A stretch of DNA of 7,475 bases from UBA5186 sp040005095 (GTDB lineage: Bacteria; Actinomycetota; Thermoleophilia; Gaiellales; Gaiellaceae). The notes under the pieces are model-generated. The model made no database searches, was not told where the DNA came from, and was given only the letters and a program-made list of their open reading frames with translations. The stretch is taken from positions 1 to 7,475 of the forward strand of contig JBDTZN010000089.1 in the NCBI GenBank assembly GCA_040005095.1. Reading direction: 5' to 3'. Shown one piece after another: positions 1 through 5,928 of this stretch; positions within the stretch are counted from its first letter, which is position 1, and the number at the start of each line of letters is the position of its first letter. A program made the translations under genes and the position numbers.

Positions 1-55
1 GAGCCACCGCGCCGAGCGCGGCGCCGCCGAGCCACGCAAGCCGGTTCGAGGCCAC
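1..55 (-). CDS. Partial N-terminus of an unidentified leftward gene
   Basis: Reading leftward from a GTG at 55, the frame stays open to the window edge and gives MASNRLAWLGGAALGAVA. This is a short basic start followed by a small-residue hydrophobic run, as in a signal peptide or first membrane helix. A Shine-Dalgarno-like GAAGGGG lies at 61-67, five bases upstream of the GTG, which supports this start. The gene would diverge from the rpsF operon. Only 18 residues are visible, so the product cannot be named. A membrane or exported protein is an inference, and chance remains possible in such GC-rich sequence. Confidence 0.35.
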   Translation of the reverse strand, partial: MASNRLAWLGGAALGAVA

Positions 56-156
56 TAGTGCCCCTTCAGTGGATGTTGCCGAGCTTCTGGGTCGCGAGCA
101 CCAAGCGCTGCGGGCCAGGAGCCGAAGGACATTCGCTGGAGGGGCACCCAGGGCGA

Positions 157-165
157 TGCTACACT
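157..165 (+). promoter_or_regulatory. Putative extended -10 promoter of the rpsF operon
   Basis: TGCTACACT combines a TGn extension (157-159) with TACACT (160-165), which fits the actinobacterial TANNNT -10 pattern. No good -35 hexamer is visible at 16-18 bases upstream, which is usual for extended -10 promoters. Transcription would begin near 172, just before the structured leader at 179-225. That agreement of position is the main support. Confidence 0.45.
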
Positions 166-178
166 GGCGCCGCTTCCT

Positions 179-225
179 GCCTCGCTTCGCGTCGTCCGTT
201 CCCGAGCGACGCCTGCCGGCGAGGC
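179..225 (+). ncRNA. rpsF leader: probable S6:S18-binding autoregulatory RNA
   Basis: An outer stem GCCTCGC (179-185) pairs perfectly with GCGAGGC (219-225). An inner stem GCGTCG (189-194) pairs perfectly with CGACGC (207-212) around a 12-base loop. The internal loop between them is asymmetric: TTC on the 5' side and CTGCCG on the 3' side, so a CCG (216-218) abuts the outer stem. Two helices flanking a CCG in the 3' side of an internal loop are what is known for the rpsF leader that binds the S6:S18 heterodimer by mimicking its 16S rRNA site. The element ends 16 bases before the rpsF ribosome binding site (241-247), well placed to control initiation. Both ligand genes, rpsF and rpsR, lie in the operon downstream, which fits feedback repression. 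The identity is inferred from structure and context, not from a covariance search. Confidence 0.65.
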
Positions 226-253
226 CGCCTAAGACCGAAGGAAGGAGCTCGGG

Positions 254-649
254 ATGAACGTTGCGTACGAAATCTTGCTGATGCTCGACCCTGAGCTCCC
301 CGAGGAGCGTCAGACCGAGATCATCACCCGCGCCCGCGAGCTGATCGAGAAGGGCGGCGGAACCTGGCAGAGCCACGACGTCTGGGGCCGTCGGCGACTC
401 GCCTACGAGATCGACCACAAGCCTGATGGGGCGTACCACCTGTTCCTGTTCCAGGCCGAGCCGGAGACGCTCGACGAGCTCTCCCGCATCCTCAAGATCA
501 CGGACGGCGTCATGCGCCACCTCGCCGTCCGGCAGGTCGAGGGCGCGCGGACCTCGGCGCCGCCTCCGCTGCCTGCGGCCGACGACCGGCAGCCTGCGTA
601 CGCTGAGGCGAACGTCCGTTCGCACGATGACTCAGAAGAGGAGAGCTAG
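254..649 (+). CDS. rpsF: Small ribosomal subunit protein S6
   Basis: S6 is a small-subunit protein that binds 16S rRNA in the central domain as a heterodimer with S18. The 131-residue product shows the S6 ferredoxin-like fold signature: an N-terminal strand (AYEILLMLDPEL, residues 4-15), the first helix, a GGGTWQSHDVWGRRRLAYEI strand pair (34-53), and the closing strand GVMRHLAVRQ (85-94). Residues about 97-131 form a low-complexity tail, Pro/Ala-rich then acidic (DDSEEES), which is common in longer S6 proteins. The ATG at 254 is chosen because GAAGGAG (241-247) lies six bases upstream and the conserved N-terminus starts there. It is the first gene of the operon. The stop at 647-649 is two bases before ssb, whose ribosome binding site lies inside the rpsF end. 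Confidence 0.97.
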   Translation: MNVAYEILLMLDPELPEERQTEIITRARELIEKGGGTWQSHDVWGRRRLAYEIDHKPDGAYHLFLFQAEPETLDELSRILKITDGVMRHLAVRQVEGARTSAPPPLPAADDRQPAYAEANVRSHDDSEEES

Positions 650-651
650 CG

Positions 652-1101
652 ATGGCCAACATCAATCGCGTCGTCCTGGTCGGAAACCTGACGAAGGACC
701 CGGAATTGCGGCACACGCCGAGCGGTACCGCGCTCTGCAAGCTGCGCATCGCCGTGAACACGCGGCAGAAGGACAGCACCACCGGCGAATGGGGTGACAA
801 GCCCAACTACTTCGACGTCACGGTGTGGGGCAACCAGGCCGAGAGCTGCTCGCAGTTCCTCAGCAAGGGCCGCCCTGTCGCCGTCGACGGTCGGCTCGAC
901 TGGCGCGAGTGGGACGCGCAGGACGGCACCAAGCGCCAGGCCGTCGAGATCATCGCCGACACGGTTCAGTTCCTCGGCTCGCGCGACGGCGGGGGCGCAC
1001 CGGGCGGCGGCGGCGAGCAGCCGCAGTTCGTCCCGGCAGCCGCGGCCGCGGAGACCGCCGACTTCGGCTCGGCCGGCGCCGACGACGACATCCCGTTCTG
1101 A
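652..1101 (+). CDS. ssb: Single-stranded DNA-binding protein
   Basis: SSB coats single-stranded DNA during replication, repair and recombination, normally as a tetramer. The 149-residue product begins MANINRVVLVGNLTKDPELR, the classic SSB opening, and carries an OB fold to about residue 110 with aromatic positions such as W47, F54 and W59 (VTVWGNQAE). A Gly/Ala/Gln linker (112-140) follows, then the conserved acidic tip DDDIPF, which recruits partner proteins. Length and layout match typical bacterial SSB. An SD-like GGAG (640-643) within the last codons of rpsF precedes the ATG by eight bases. The TGA stop shares its A with the ATG of rpsR, so the two are probably translationally coupled. 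Placement between two ribosomal protein genes is the usual bacterial arrangement. Confidence 0.97.
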   Translation: MANINRVVLVGNLTKDPELRHTPSGTALCKLRIAVNTRQKDSTTGEWGDKPNYFDVTVWGNQAESCSQFLSKGRPVAVDGRLDWREWDAQDGTKRQAVEIIADTVQFLGSRDGGGAPGGGGEQPQFVPAAAAAETADFGSAGADDDIPF

Positions 1102-1367
1102 TGGCGCAGCGCATGGAAGGCAGACAGCAGCGCAAGCGCCCCGGGCAGTCGTCAGGCCCGATCCGGCGCAAGTCCTGCTACTTCTGCAAGGAGAAGGTCG
1201 ACGAGATCGACTACAAGAACGTCAACCAGCTCCGGCGCTACATCTCGGAGAAGGGCAAGATCCGCTCCCGCCGCATCAGCGGCGCGTGCCGGCGCCACCA
1301 GCGCCAGGTCGCGGTCGCGGTGAAGCGTGCGCGCGAGATGGCGCTTCTGCCCTACGTTTCCGGCTAG
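1101..1367 (+). CDS. rpsR: Small ribosomal subunit protein S18 (zinc-binding type)
   Basis: S18 pairs with S6 on the 30S platform. The 88-residue product has the family core: KSCYFCKEKVDEIDYKNV (25-42), then LRRYISEKGKIRSRRISGAC (44-63), ending in the conserved MALLPY (80-85). It retains a C-x2-C pair (C26, C29) and a C-x2-H pair (C63, H66). These are the four ligands of the zinc-containing form, as opposed to the cysteine-free paralogues that replace it under zinc starvation in some actinobacteria. The basic N-terminal arm is short. The ATG overlaps the ssb stop (TGATG) and has no clear Shine-Dalgarno sequence, so initiation probably depends on ribosomes finishing ssb. A second in-frame ATG at 1113 is possible. 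Confidence 0.96.
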   Translation: MAQRMEGRQQRKRPGQSSGPIRRKSCYFCKEKVDEIDYKNVNQLRRYISEKGKIRSRRISGACRRHQRQVAVAVKRAREMALLPYVSG

Positions 1368-1369
1368 TC

Positions 1370-2089
1370 ATGGAAGTGATTCTCAGAGAAGACGTGGACA
1401 AGGTCGGCCTGCGCGGCGAGGTCGTGAACGTTGCGCGCGGCTACGCCCGCAACTACTTGTTCCCGCGCAAGCTGGCGCAGGCGGCGACCCCGGCACTCGT
1501 CAAGGAGCTCGAGAAGCGTCAGGTGCAGATCTCCCGCCACGAGGCCGCGAGCGTCGAGCAGGCGCGCGAGATCGCGTCGACGCTCGAGCAGGCCGAGTTG
1601 CGCTTCGAGGTCAAGTCTGGCCCGACCGGCTCGCTCTTCGGCTCGGTCACGCCGACCGACATCGCCGACCAGATCTGGGAGAAGCACAAGGTCCGCGTCG
1701 ACCGCCGCAAGATCGACACCGACACGATCAAGCGCATCGGCCGCTACGAGATCCCCATCGAGCTGTTCCAGGACGTGACGGTCGAGGTCAAGGCGCTCGT
1801 CGTTCCGGAGGGCGGGGAGCTGCCGCCGGAAGAGGAGCTCGCCGCGATGGAGGCCGCCGAGGCCGCGGCCAACGCGCCCGACGAGGAAGAGGCCGGGGAA
1901 GAGCTCGACCTCGACGCGATCGACGCCGCGGCGCTGGCGCAGGATCCGGTCGTCTCCGACGAGTCCGAGGTCGAGCCCACCGCGGAGGATGTCGCCGGCG
2001 AAGTGCCCGACGACGAGCTCGACCGGGCGGCCTACGGGGCCGACGTCGCCGAGGCCGAAGCGGCCGGCGAAGACCTTCGGGCGACCTAA
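1370..2089 (+). CDS. rplI: Large ribosomal subunit protein L9 with long acidic C-terminal tail
   Basis: L9 is an elongated 50S protein that binds 23S rRNA and helps keep the reading frame. Residues 1-50 are the N-terminal RNA-binding domain (MEVILREDVDKVG, then RGYARNYLFPRKLA). A connecting helix spans about 41-75, and the C-terminal domain spans about 76-147 (GSLFGSVTPTDIAD; the closing strand ends at VVPEG). L9 is usually about 148-150 residues. This product has 239, because residues about 149-239 form an extra tail with about 32 Asp/Glu, many Ala and only two Arg, with no predicted fold by eye. The frame is unbroken and the tail keeps the GC-rich third-position pattern of coding sequence, so it does not look like simple readthrough. 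The ATG lies two bases after the rpsR stop with no Shine-Dalgarno sequence, suggesting coupling. It is the last gene before a 217-base gap. Confidence 0.95.
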   Translation: MEVILREDVDKVGLRGEVVNVARGYARNYLFPRKLAQAATPALVKELEKRQVQISRHEAASVEQAREIASTLEQAELRFEVKSGPTGSLFGSVTPTDIADQIWEKHKVRVDRRKIDTDTIKRIGRYEIPIELFQDVTVEVKALVVPEGGELPPEEELAAMEAAEAAANAPDEEEAGEELDLDAIDAAALAQDPVVSDESEVEPTAEDVAGEVPDDELDRAAYGADVAEAEAAGEDLRAT

Positions 2090-2107
2090 ACCGCCCGTTT
2101 CGCCCGT

Positions 2108-2131
2108 TCGTCCACAGGCTCGTCCACAGGC
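2108..2131 (+). repeat. Tandem 12-bp repeat resembling DnaA boxes
   Basis: TCGTCCACAGGC occurs twice in perfect tandem (2108-2119 and 2120-2131). Each copy contains TCGTCCACA, one mismatch from the high-GC DnaA box TTGTCCACA. The second copy continues into an imperfect palindrome centred on AGGCCT (2123-2138). The 11-mer TCCACAGGCCT appears again at 2260-2270, just before dnaB. DnaA binding is an inference. No dnaA or dnaN gene is present to support an origin. Confidence 0.5.
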
Positions 2132-2164
2132 CTGGGGATTTCGCCACGAACTTCCCGCACGATG

Positions 2165-2191
2165 CGGACGAACTTTCCACCGCGCCGTCCG
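2165..2191 (+). other. Inverted repeat in the rplI-dnaB spacer
   Basis: CGGACG (2165-2170) and CGTCCG (2186-2191) can form a perfect six-base-pair stem around a 15-base loop. No T-run follows, so it is a poor intrinsic terminator. It may be a weak hairpin or simply chance in GC-rich DNA. Confidence 0.2.
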
Positions 2192-2200
2192 GCCCTTCTG

Positions 2201-2214
2201 CGAACATGTGTTCT
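2201..2214 (+). promoter_or_regulatory. Putative LexA (SOS) box upstream of dnaB
   Basis: CGAACATGTGTTCT matches the Gram-positive and actinobacterial LexA operator CGAAC-N4-GTTCG at nine of ten defined positions; only the final G is replaced by T. It lies 92 bases before the dnaB start. A candidate extended -10, TGG followed by TAAAAC (2223-2231), sits so that its -35 position would fall inside this palindrome, an arrangement that would allow repression. The operator match is visible in the sequence. The promoter and the control of dnaB are inferred. Confidence 0.5.
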
Positions 2215-2306
2215 GAAATGCCTGGTAAAACGGTTATTGCCGTCCGCGTAGAGCGTGTCTCCACAGGCCTATGCCCGAGCGGCCCCCCCTGCTTGGATGA
2301 AGGCGA

Positions 2307-3650
2307 ATGAGCCAGCTCGCGGACCTCCCGCAGACCGCGCCGGTCCCGCCGCAGAACCTCGAAGCCGAGGAGTCGGTCCTCGGGGCGATGCTTCTCTCCC
2401 CTGGCGCGATCGGCGCGGTCAGCGAGATCCTCGATGCGAGCGATTTCTACCGCGAGAGCCACGGACGCATCTACCGGGCGGCCGCGGACCTGTACGGAAA
2501 GGGCGAGCCGGTCGACGCGATCACGCTCGTAGACGAGCTCGAGGAGCGCGGCGACCTCGAGCAGGTCGGAGGTCGCGTCCGCATCCACGAGCTCGCCGCG
2601 CTCGTGCCCGCGACCGCCAATGCGTCGCACTACGCGCGCATCGTGCGCGAGATGGCGACGCTGCGCGGCCTCATCTCCGCCGGCGGCGAGGTGGCTCGGC
2701 TCGGTTGGGAGCGGCCCGGCGACACGGCCATGCTCGTCGACCGCGCCGAGCAAGTCATCTTCGATCTGTCGCAGAGCCGGGTCACGAGCGAGTTCAGCCA
2801 CATCGAGTCGCTGCTGAAGGAGAGCTTCGAGCGCATCACGGCCCTGTACGAAGCCGGGGCCGACGTGACCGGCGTGCCGTCCGGCTTCAAGGATCTCGAC
2901 CGGCTCACTGCCGGCTTCCAGCCCGGGAATCTGATCATCATCGCCGCACGACCGAGCATGGGGAAGTCAGCGCTCGGTCTGTGCATCGCCGCGAATCTCG
3001 CCGTCCGGCACGAGCTCCCGGTCGCCCTCTTCACGCTCGAGATGTCGAAGACCGAGGTGACCCAGCGGCTGATGTGCAGCGAGGCGAAGGTCGAGTCGCA
3101 ACGCCTCCGCACCGGCAAGCTCGCCGTCGACGACTGGCCCCGGCTGACCGCCGCGTGCGACAAGCTCGCCAAGGCGCCGATCTACGTCGACGACTCGGCC
3201 TCGATCACGATGATGGAGATCCGCTCGAAGGCCCGACGGCTCAAGTCGCGCGAGCCGAATCTCGGGTTGATCGTCGTCGACTACCTCCAGCTCATGACCT
3301 CGGGGACGAACATGGAGAACCGCGTCCAGGAGGTATCACAGATCTCACGGAACCTGAAGGTGCTCGCGCGCGATCTCGACGTGCCCATCCTCGCGATGTC
3401 CCAGCTCTCCCGAGCGGTCGAGCAGCGGCACGACAAGCGTCCGATCCTCTCCGACCTGCGGGAGTCGGGCTCGATCGAGCAGGACGCGGACCTCGTCGCC
3501 TTCATCTACCGCGACGAGTACTACAACGACGACTCCGACCAGCAGGGCCTGGCCGAGGTCATCCTCGCCAAGCATCGCAACGGGCCTACCGATGCGATCA
3601 AGCTCTCGTTCCTGAAGCGCTACGCGAAGTTCGCCGATCTGGCCGCATGA
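2307..3650 (+). CDS. dnaB: Replicative DNA helicase DnaB
   Basis: DnaB is the hexameric 5'-3' helicase that unwinds DNA at the replication fork and binds primase. The 447-residue product has the N-terminal helical domain (about 15-115; PPQNLEAEESVLGAML) and a linker. Its RecA-type motor includes Walker A ARPSMGKSA (214-222), the TLEMS motif (243-247), Walker B LIVVDYLQLM (321-330), SQLSRAVEQR (365-374), the DLRESGSIEQDAD segment (383-395) and the KHRNGP arginine region (422-427). Length is normal. No intein interrupts Walker A or the other motifs where DnaB inteins usually insert. The ATG at 2307 is the first in frame. Its ribosome binding site is weak (GGATGAAGG, 2295-2303). The spacer upstream holds DnaA-like and LexA-like sites. 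The last codons overlap a small zinc-ribbon ORF by ATGA. Confidence 0.97.
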   Translation: MSQLADLPQTAPVPPQNLEAEESVLGAMLLSPGAIGAVSEILDASDFYRESHGRIYRAAADLYGKGEPVDAITLVDELEERGDLEQVGGRVRIHELAALVPATANASHYARIVREMATLRGLISAGGEVARLGWERPGDTAMLVDRAEQVIFDLSQSRVTSEFSHIESLLKESFERITALYEAGADVTGVPSGFKDLDRLTAGFQPGNLIIIAARPSMGKSALGLCIAANLAVRHELPVALFTLEMSKTEVTQRLMCSEAKVESQRLRTGKLAVDDWPRLTAACDKLAKAPIYVDDSASITMMEIRSKARRLKSREPNLGLIVVDYLQLMTSGTNMENRVQEVSQISRNLKVLARDLDVPILAMSQLSRAVEQRHDKRPILSDLRESGSIEQDADLVAFIYRDEYYNDDSDQQGLAEVILAKHRNGPTDAIKLSFLKRYAKFADLAA

Positions 3651-3844
3651 CCCTGCTCGAGCAACCGGTCGTCCTACTGCCCGCGCGAGGCACTACGTTC
3701 ACGGTGCTCTGCGCCCGCTGCATCGACGACCATCCAGACGAGTTCCTGCAGGCCACGGTCACCGGCACGCTGCGCCTCGACGCCACACACGGCGCCGCTT
3801 TTTGCCCGCACGGGCACGAGATTCGCGTCGAACGGGCCGGCTAG
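3647..3844 (+). CDS. Small putative zinc-ribbon protein coupled to dnaB
   Basis: The function is unknown and I do not recognise a family. The 65-residue product contains a C-A-R-C pair (C22, C25) and, 28 residues later, C53-P-H-G-H (C53, H55, H57). This is enough for one zinc site with knuckles at either end of a small beta-rich domain (TFTVLCARC, then QATVTGTLRL, then AAFCPHGHEIRVER). The layout looks like a compact zinc ribbon. Its ATG overlaps the dnaB TGA (ATGA), the hallmark of translational coupling, so it should be made together with DnaB. The C-terminal half alternates hydrophobic and polar residues as strands would. It ends seven bases before the end of the convergent hydrolase gene. 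The reading frame is well supported; a role with the helicase is only suggested by the overlap. Confidence 0.75.
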   Translation: MTLLEQPVVLLPARGTTFTVLCARCIDDHPDEFLQATVTGTLRLDATHGAAFCPHGHEIRVERAG

Positions 3845-3851
3845 CGTCGCC

Positions 3852-4535
3852 TCAGCGGTTCTCCGGATCCGCCTTGTGAGCCCTGAGGGCGACATGTAGC
3901 TGGGTCCACGTCTGATCGCCGCAGACGCCGTCGACCTTCTGGTGGTGATCCTTCTGGAACTTCTCCACCGCGGCCTTCACCTGCGGTCCGAAGTGCGGGA
4001 ACGCCTCAGGGAGATAGTGCTGTTTATCGACCGGACTGCGGATCGCGGCGAGGATCCCCGCCATCCGCTTCACGTTCGGACCCTCGTTGCTGAACTGCAG
4101 CGTCGGATCCTTCCGCTCGGGCTCCTTGCGGAAGTTGAGGTGCTGAGCCTCCTGCTTGCTGCCCGGATACGTCGTCGTAACGATCCACCCGCGCTTCCCC
4201 GCCGCCTGGATGACCGTCTGCAGGTTGTTCACGTCGATGCCGACCTGCCAGTATTCGAGCTGGTCGCCCACGTTGCCCGGGTACGCGACCCCGTCGTTCC
4301 GGCGCTCGTGCGTCGACTGTCCGGGCCGGTTTGCGGGGTTCCAGTGCGCCGGATCTTTCGCGTGCAGCTCGAAGAGCTCACGCTGCGAGTGCTTGCCGCA
4401 TTGCTTGAGGATCGGCTCGGCTTCGGGCGAGCGATCGCATGAGTTGAGCTTCGCCCCCGAGTCGGCGAAGATCGCGCGCAGTTCGTCCGCGAGCTCGGCC
4501 GGGACCGGGCAATTCTGGATGATCTCGAATTCCAT
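3852..4535 (-). CDS. Probable cell-wall hydrolase: M15/LAS-like peptidase plus peptidoglycan-binding domain
   Basis: The 227-residue product has two parts. Residues about 60-138 look like a D-Ala-D-Ala/LAS (M15-type) metallopeptidase. STH (74-76) offers a first zinc His, GID (D101, alternatively D81) a second ligand, and E129-A-Q-H132-L-N-F-R matches the E-x-x-H motif that supplies the catalytic Glu and the last zinc His. Residues about 150-218 are a PG_binding_1 domain (GPNVKRMAGIL, then GPQVKAAVEKFQKDH and VDGVCGDQTWTQL). No signal peptide or membrane segment is visible, as in phage endolysins that need a holin or lysis for release. The ATG at 4535 is chosen over upstream in-frame starts because AAGGAGG (4540-4546) lies four bases before it. 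The gene points away from purA and meets the dnaB-linked ORF tail to tail. The second zinc ligand is uncertain, so activity is inferred. Phage origin is a possibility, not shown. Confidence 0.7.
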   Translation of the reverse strand: MEFEIIQNCPVPAELADELRAIFADSGAKLNSCDRSPEAEPILKQCGKHSQRELFELHAKDPAHWNPANRPGQSTHERRNDGVAYPGNVGDQLEYWQVGIDVNNLQTVIQAAGKRGWIVTTTYPGSKQEAQHLNFRKEPERKDPTLQFSNEGPNVKRMAGILAAIRSPVDKQHYLPEAFPHFGPQVKAAVEKFQKDHHQKVDGVCGDQTWTQLHVALRAHKADPENR

Positions 4536-4562
4536 CGCTCCTCCTTCGATCTGCGGACTCGA

Positions 4563-4591
4563 AGCATCTCGCGTTTGACTGAGGTATGCAA
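4563..4591 (-). promoter_or_regulatory. Possible promoter of the hydrolase gene
   Basis: On the minus strand TTGCAT (4586-4591) and GATGCT (4563-4568) are separated by 17 bases. The predicted start near 4556 leaves about 20 bases of leader containing the strong Shine-Dalgarno sequence at 4540-4546. The hexamers are only moderate matches. Confidence 0.3.
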
Positions 4592-4615
4592 CAGACGCGC
4601 GACCGACGCACCGGC

Positions 4616-4621
4616 TAGTGT
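4616..4621 (+). promoter_or_regulatory. Possible -10 box giving a leaderless purA mRNA
   Basis: TAGTGT fits TANNNT. Its last base is eight bases before GTG 4630, so transcription could begin at or next to that codon. There is no Shine-Dalgarno sequence before any of the candidate purA starts, which a leaderless message would explain. No -35 box is evident. Confidence 0.35.
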
Positions 4622-4629
4622 CCGTGGAC

Positions 4630-5928
4630 GTGCCTGGCACTGTGATTGTCGGCGCGCAGTGGGGAGACGAGGGCAAGGGGAAGATCGTCGACCTGCTGGC
4701 GCAGCACTCGGACGTGGTCTGCCGCTACCAGGGCGGGCCGAACGCCGGGCACACGATCATCGTCGGCGACGAGACGTTCAAGATCCGCCAGATCCCGAGC
4801 GGCGTGATCTCGGGGAAGATCTCCGTCCTCGGCGCCGGCTGCGTGGTCGATCCGCAGGTCTTCCTGCAGGAGGTTGACGAGCTCGAGGCGCGCGGTGTCT
4901 CGACGGACGTCGTGCGCCTATCAGGGAACGCGCACCTCGTAATGCCCTGGCACGTGGCGATCGACCAGGCAAGCGAGCGACGCCTGGGCCAGCTGCAGAT
5001 CGGCACCACGCGTCGTGGGATCGGGCCGGCCTACGCGGACAAGGCTTCGCGGATCGGGATCCGCGTCCAGGACGTGCTCGACCCGAAGATCCTGCGGCAG
5101 AAGATCGAGGTGGCGCTGGCCGAGAAGAACGTCTGGCTGGAGCGCGTGTACGAGGTCGCACCGTTCTCGCTCGACGAGATCGCCGACCGGTATGAGGACC
5201 ACGCCCAGCGGCTGCGCCCGTACGTGGCGGACACGTCCCTCCTGGTCGACCAGGCGCTCCGCGACGGCAAGTTCGTGCTCTTCGAGGGCGCGCAGGGAAC
5301 GCTGCTCGACCTCGATCACGGGACGTATCCGTTCGTGACGTCGTCCAACCCGGTCGCCGGAGCGGCCGCGACGGGCACGGGCATCGGCCCGAACCGGCTC
5401 GACTCGATCATCGGCGTGGCCAAGGCGTACGTGACGCGGGTCGGCGAAGGGCCGCTGCCGAGCGAGATTCCCTCTCCGCAGCAGGAGCAGGTGCGCGAGC
5501 TCGGAGGCGAGTTCGGCACGGTGACCGGCCGCGAGCGGCGCTGCGGCTGGCTCGACCTCGTCGCGCTCCGCTACGCGGTGCGGGTGAACGGGCTCACCTC
5601 GCTCGCGCTGACGAAGCTGGACGTGCTCTCAGCCTTTGCCGAGTTGCCGGTCTGCGTCCGCTACCTCCTGCCGGACGGAAGCGAGACGGCGGACTTCCCC
5701 GCGCACCAGAGCGATTTCCACCACTGCCGGCCGGTCTACGAAACCCTCGCCGGCTGGGAGGAGCCCCTCGACAGGTGCGACTCGGTCGAGTCGCTGCCCG
5801 CCGCAGCGCACCGCTACGTCGAGTTCGTCGAGGAGTCGCTGGACGTCGAGGTGTCGCTGATCGGCACCGGGGCCGAGCGAGAGCGAGTGCTCTCGCCGCG
5901 CGGCCTCGAGACCGTCGCTCGGCCCTAG
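4630..5928 (+). CDS. purA: Adenylosuccinate synthetase
   Basis: PurA joins IMP and aspartate using GTP to make adenylosuccinate, the first committed step from IMP to AMP. With the start at GTG 4630 the protein has 432 residues, the normal length. It opens MPGTVIVGAQWGDEGKGK, like actinobacterial PurA. Catalytic Asp13 (in WGDEGKGK) and His41 (GPNAGHT) then fall at the same numbers as in the Escherichia coli enzyme. Further signatures are IGTTRRGIGPAYADKA (the IMP-binding loop, with RR where many enzymes have GR), FEGAQGTLLDLDHGTYPFVTSSNP, RCGWLDLVALRYA and LTKLDVLS (guanine recognition). Longer starts at GTG 4618 or 4624 are open but add residues with no family counterpart. The gene diverges from the hydrolase gene, and its stop overlaps the end of the phosphotransferase remnant by four bases. 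Confidence 0.95.
   Translation: MPGTVIVGAQWGDEGKGKIVDLLAQHSDVVCRYQGGPNAGHTIIVGDETFKIRQIPSGVISGKISVLGAGCVVDPQVFLQEVDELEARGVSTDVVRLSGNAHLVMPWHVAIDQASERRLGQLQIGTTRRGIGPAYADKASRIGIRVQDVLDPKILRQKIEVALAEKNVWLERVYEVAPFSLDEIADRYEDHAQRLRPYVADTSLLVDQALRDGKFVLFEGAQGTLLDLDHGTYPFVTSSNPVAGAAATGTGIGPNRLDSIIGVAKAYVTRVGEGPLPSEIPSPQQEQVRELGGEFGTVTGRERRCGWLDLVALRYAVRVNGLTSLALTKLDVLSAFAELPVCVRYLLPDGSETADFPAHQSDFHHCRPVYETLAGWEEPLDRCDSVESLPAAAHRYVEFVEESLDVEVSLIGTGAERERVLSPRGLETVARP

Noticed and set aside
1..253. tRNA gene or rightward gene upstream of rpsF
   Set aside because: No cloverleaf is apparent, and the short rightward frames here are Arg/Cys-rich noise with no ribosome binding site.
2165..2191. Intrinsic terminator after rplI
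   Set aside because: A six-pair stem exists, but its loop is 15 bases and no T-run follows.
2090..2306. Chromosomal origin (oriC) in the rplI-dnaB spacer
   Set aside because: There are DnaA-like repeats, but no dnaA, dnaN or rpmH nearby, only two good boxes, and no clear AT-rich unwinding region.
1327..2310. A 327-codon plus-strand frame overlapping rplI
   Set aside because: The product is almost pure Arg/Gly/Ala low complexity, typical of an off-frame reading of GC-rich DNA.
1788..2801. A 337-codon open frame on the minus strand across rplI and dnaB
   Set aside because: It is antisense to two well-supported genes, Arg/Pro-rich at its end, and its openness is explained by high GC content.
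2940..3660. Intein in DnaB
   Set aside because: DnaB inteins are common at the Walker A and later motifs, but all motifs here are continuous and the length is normal.
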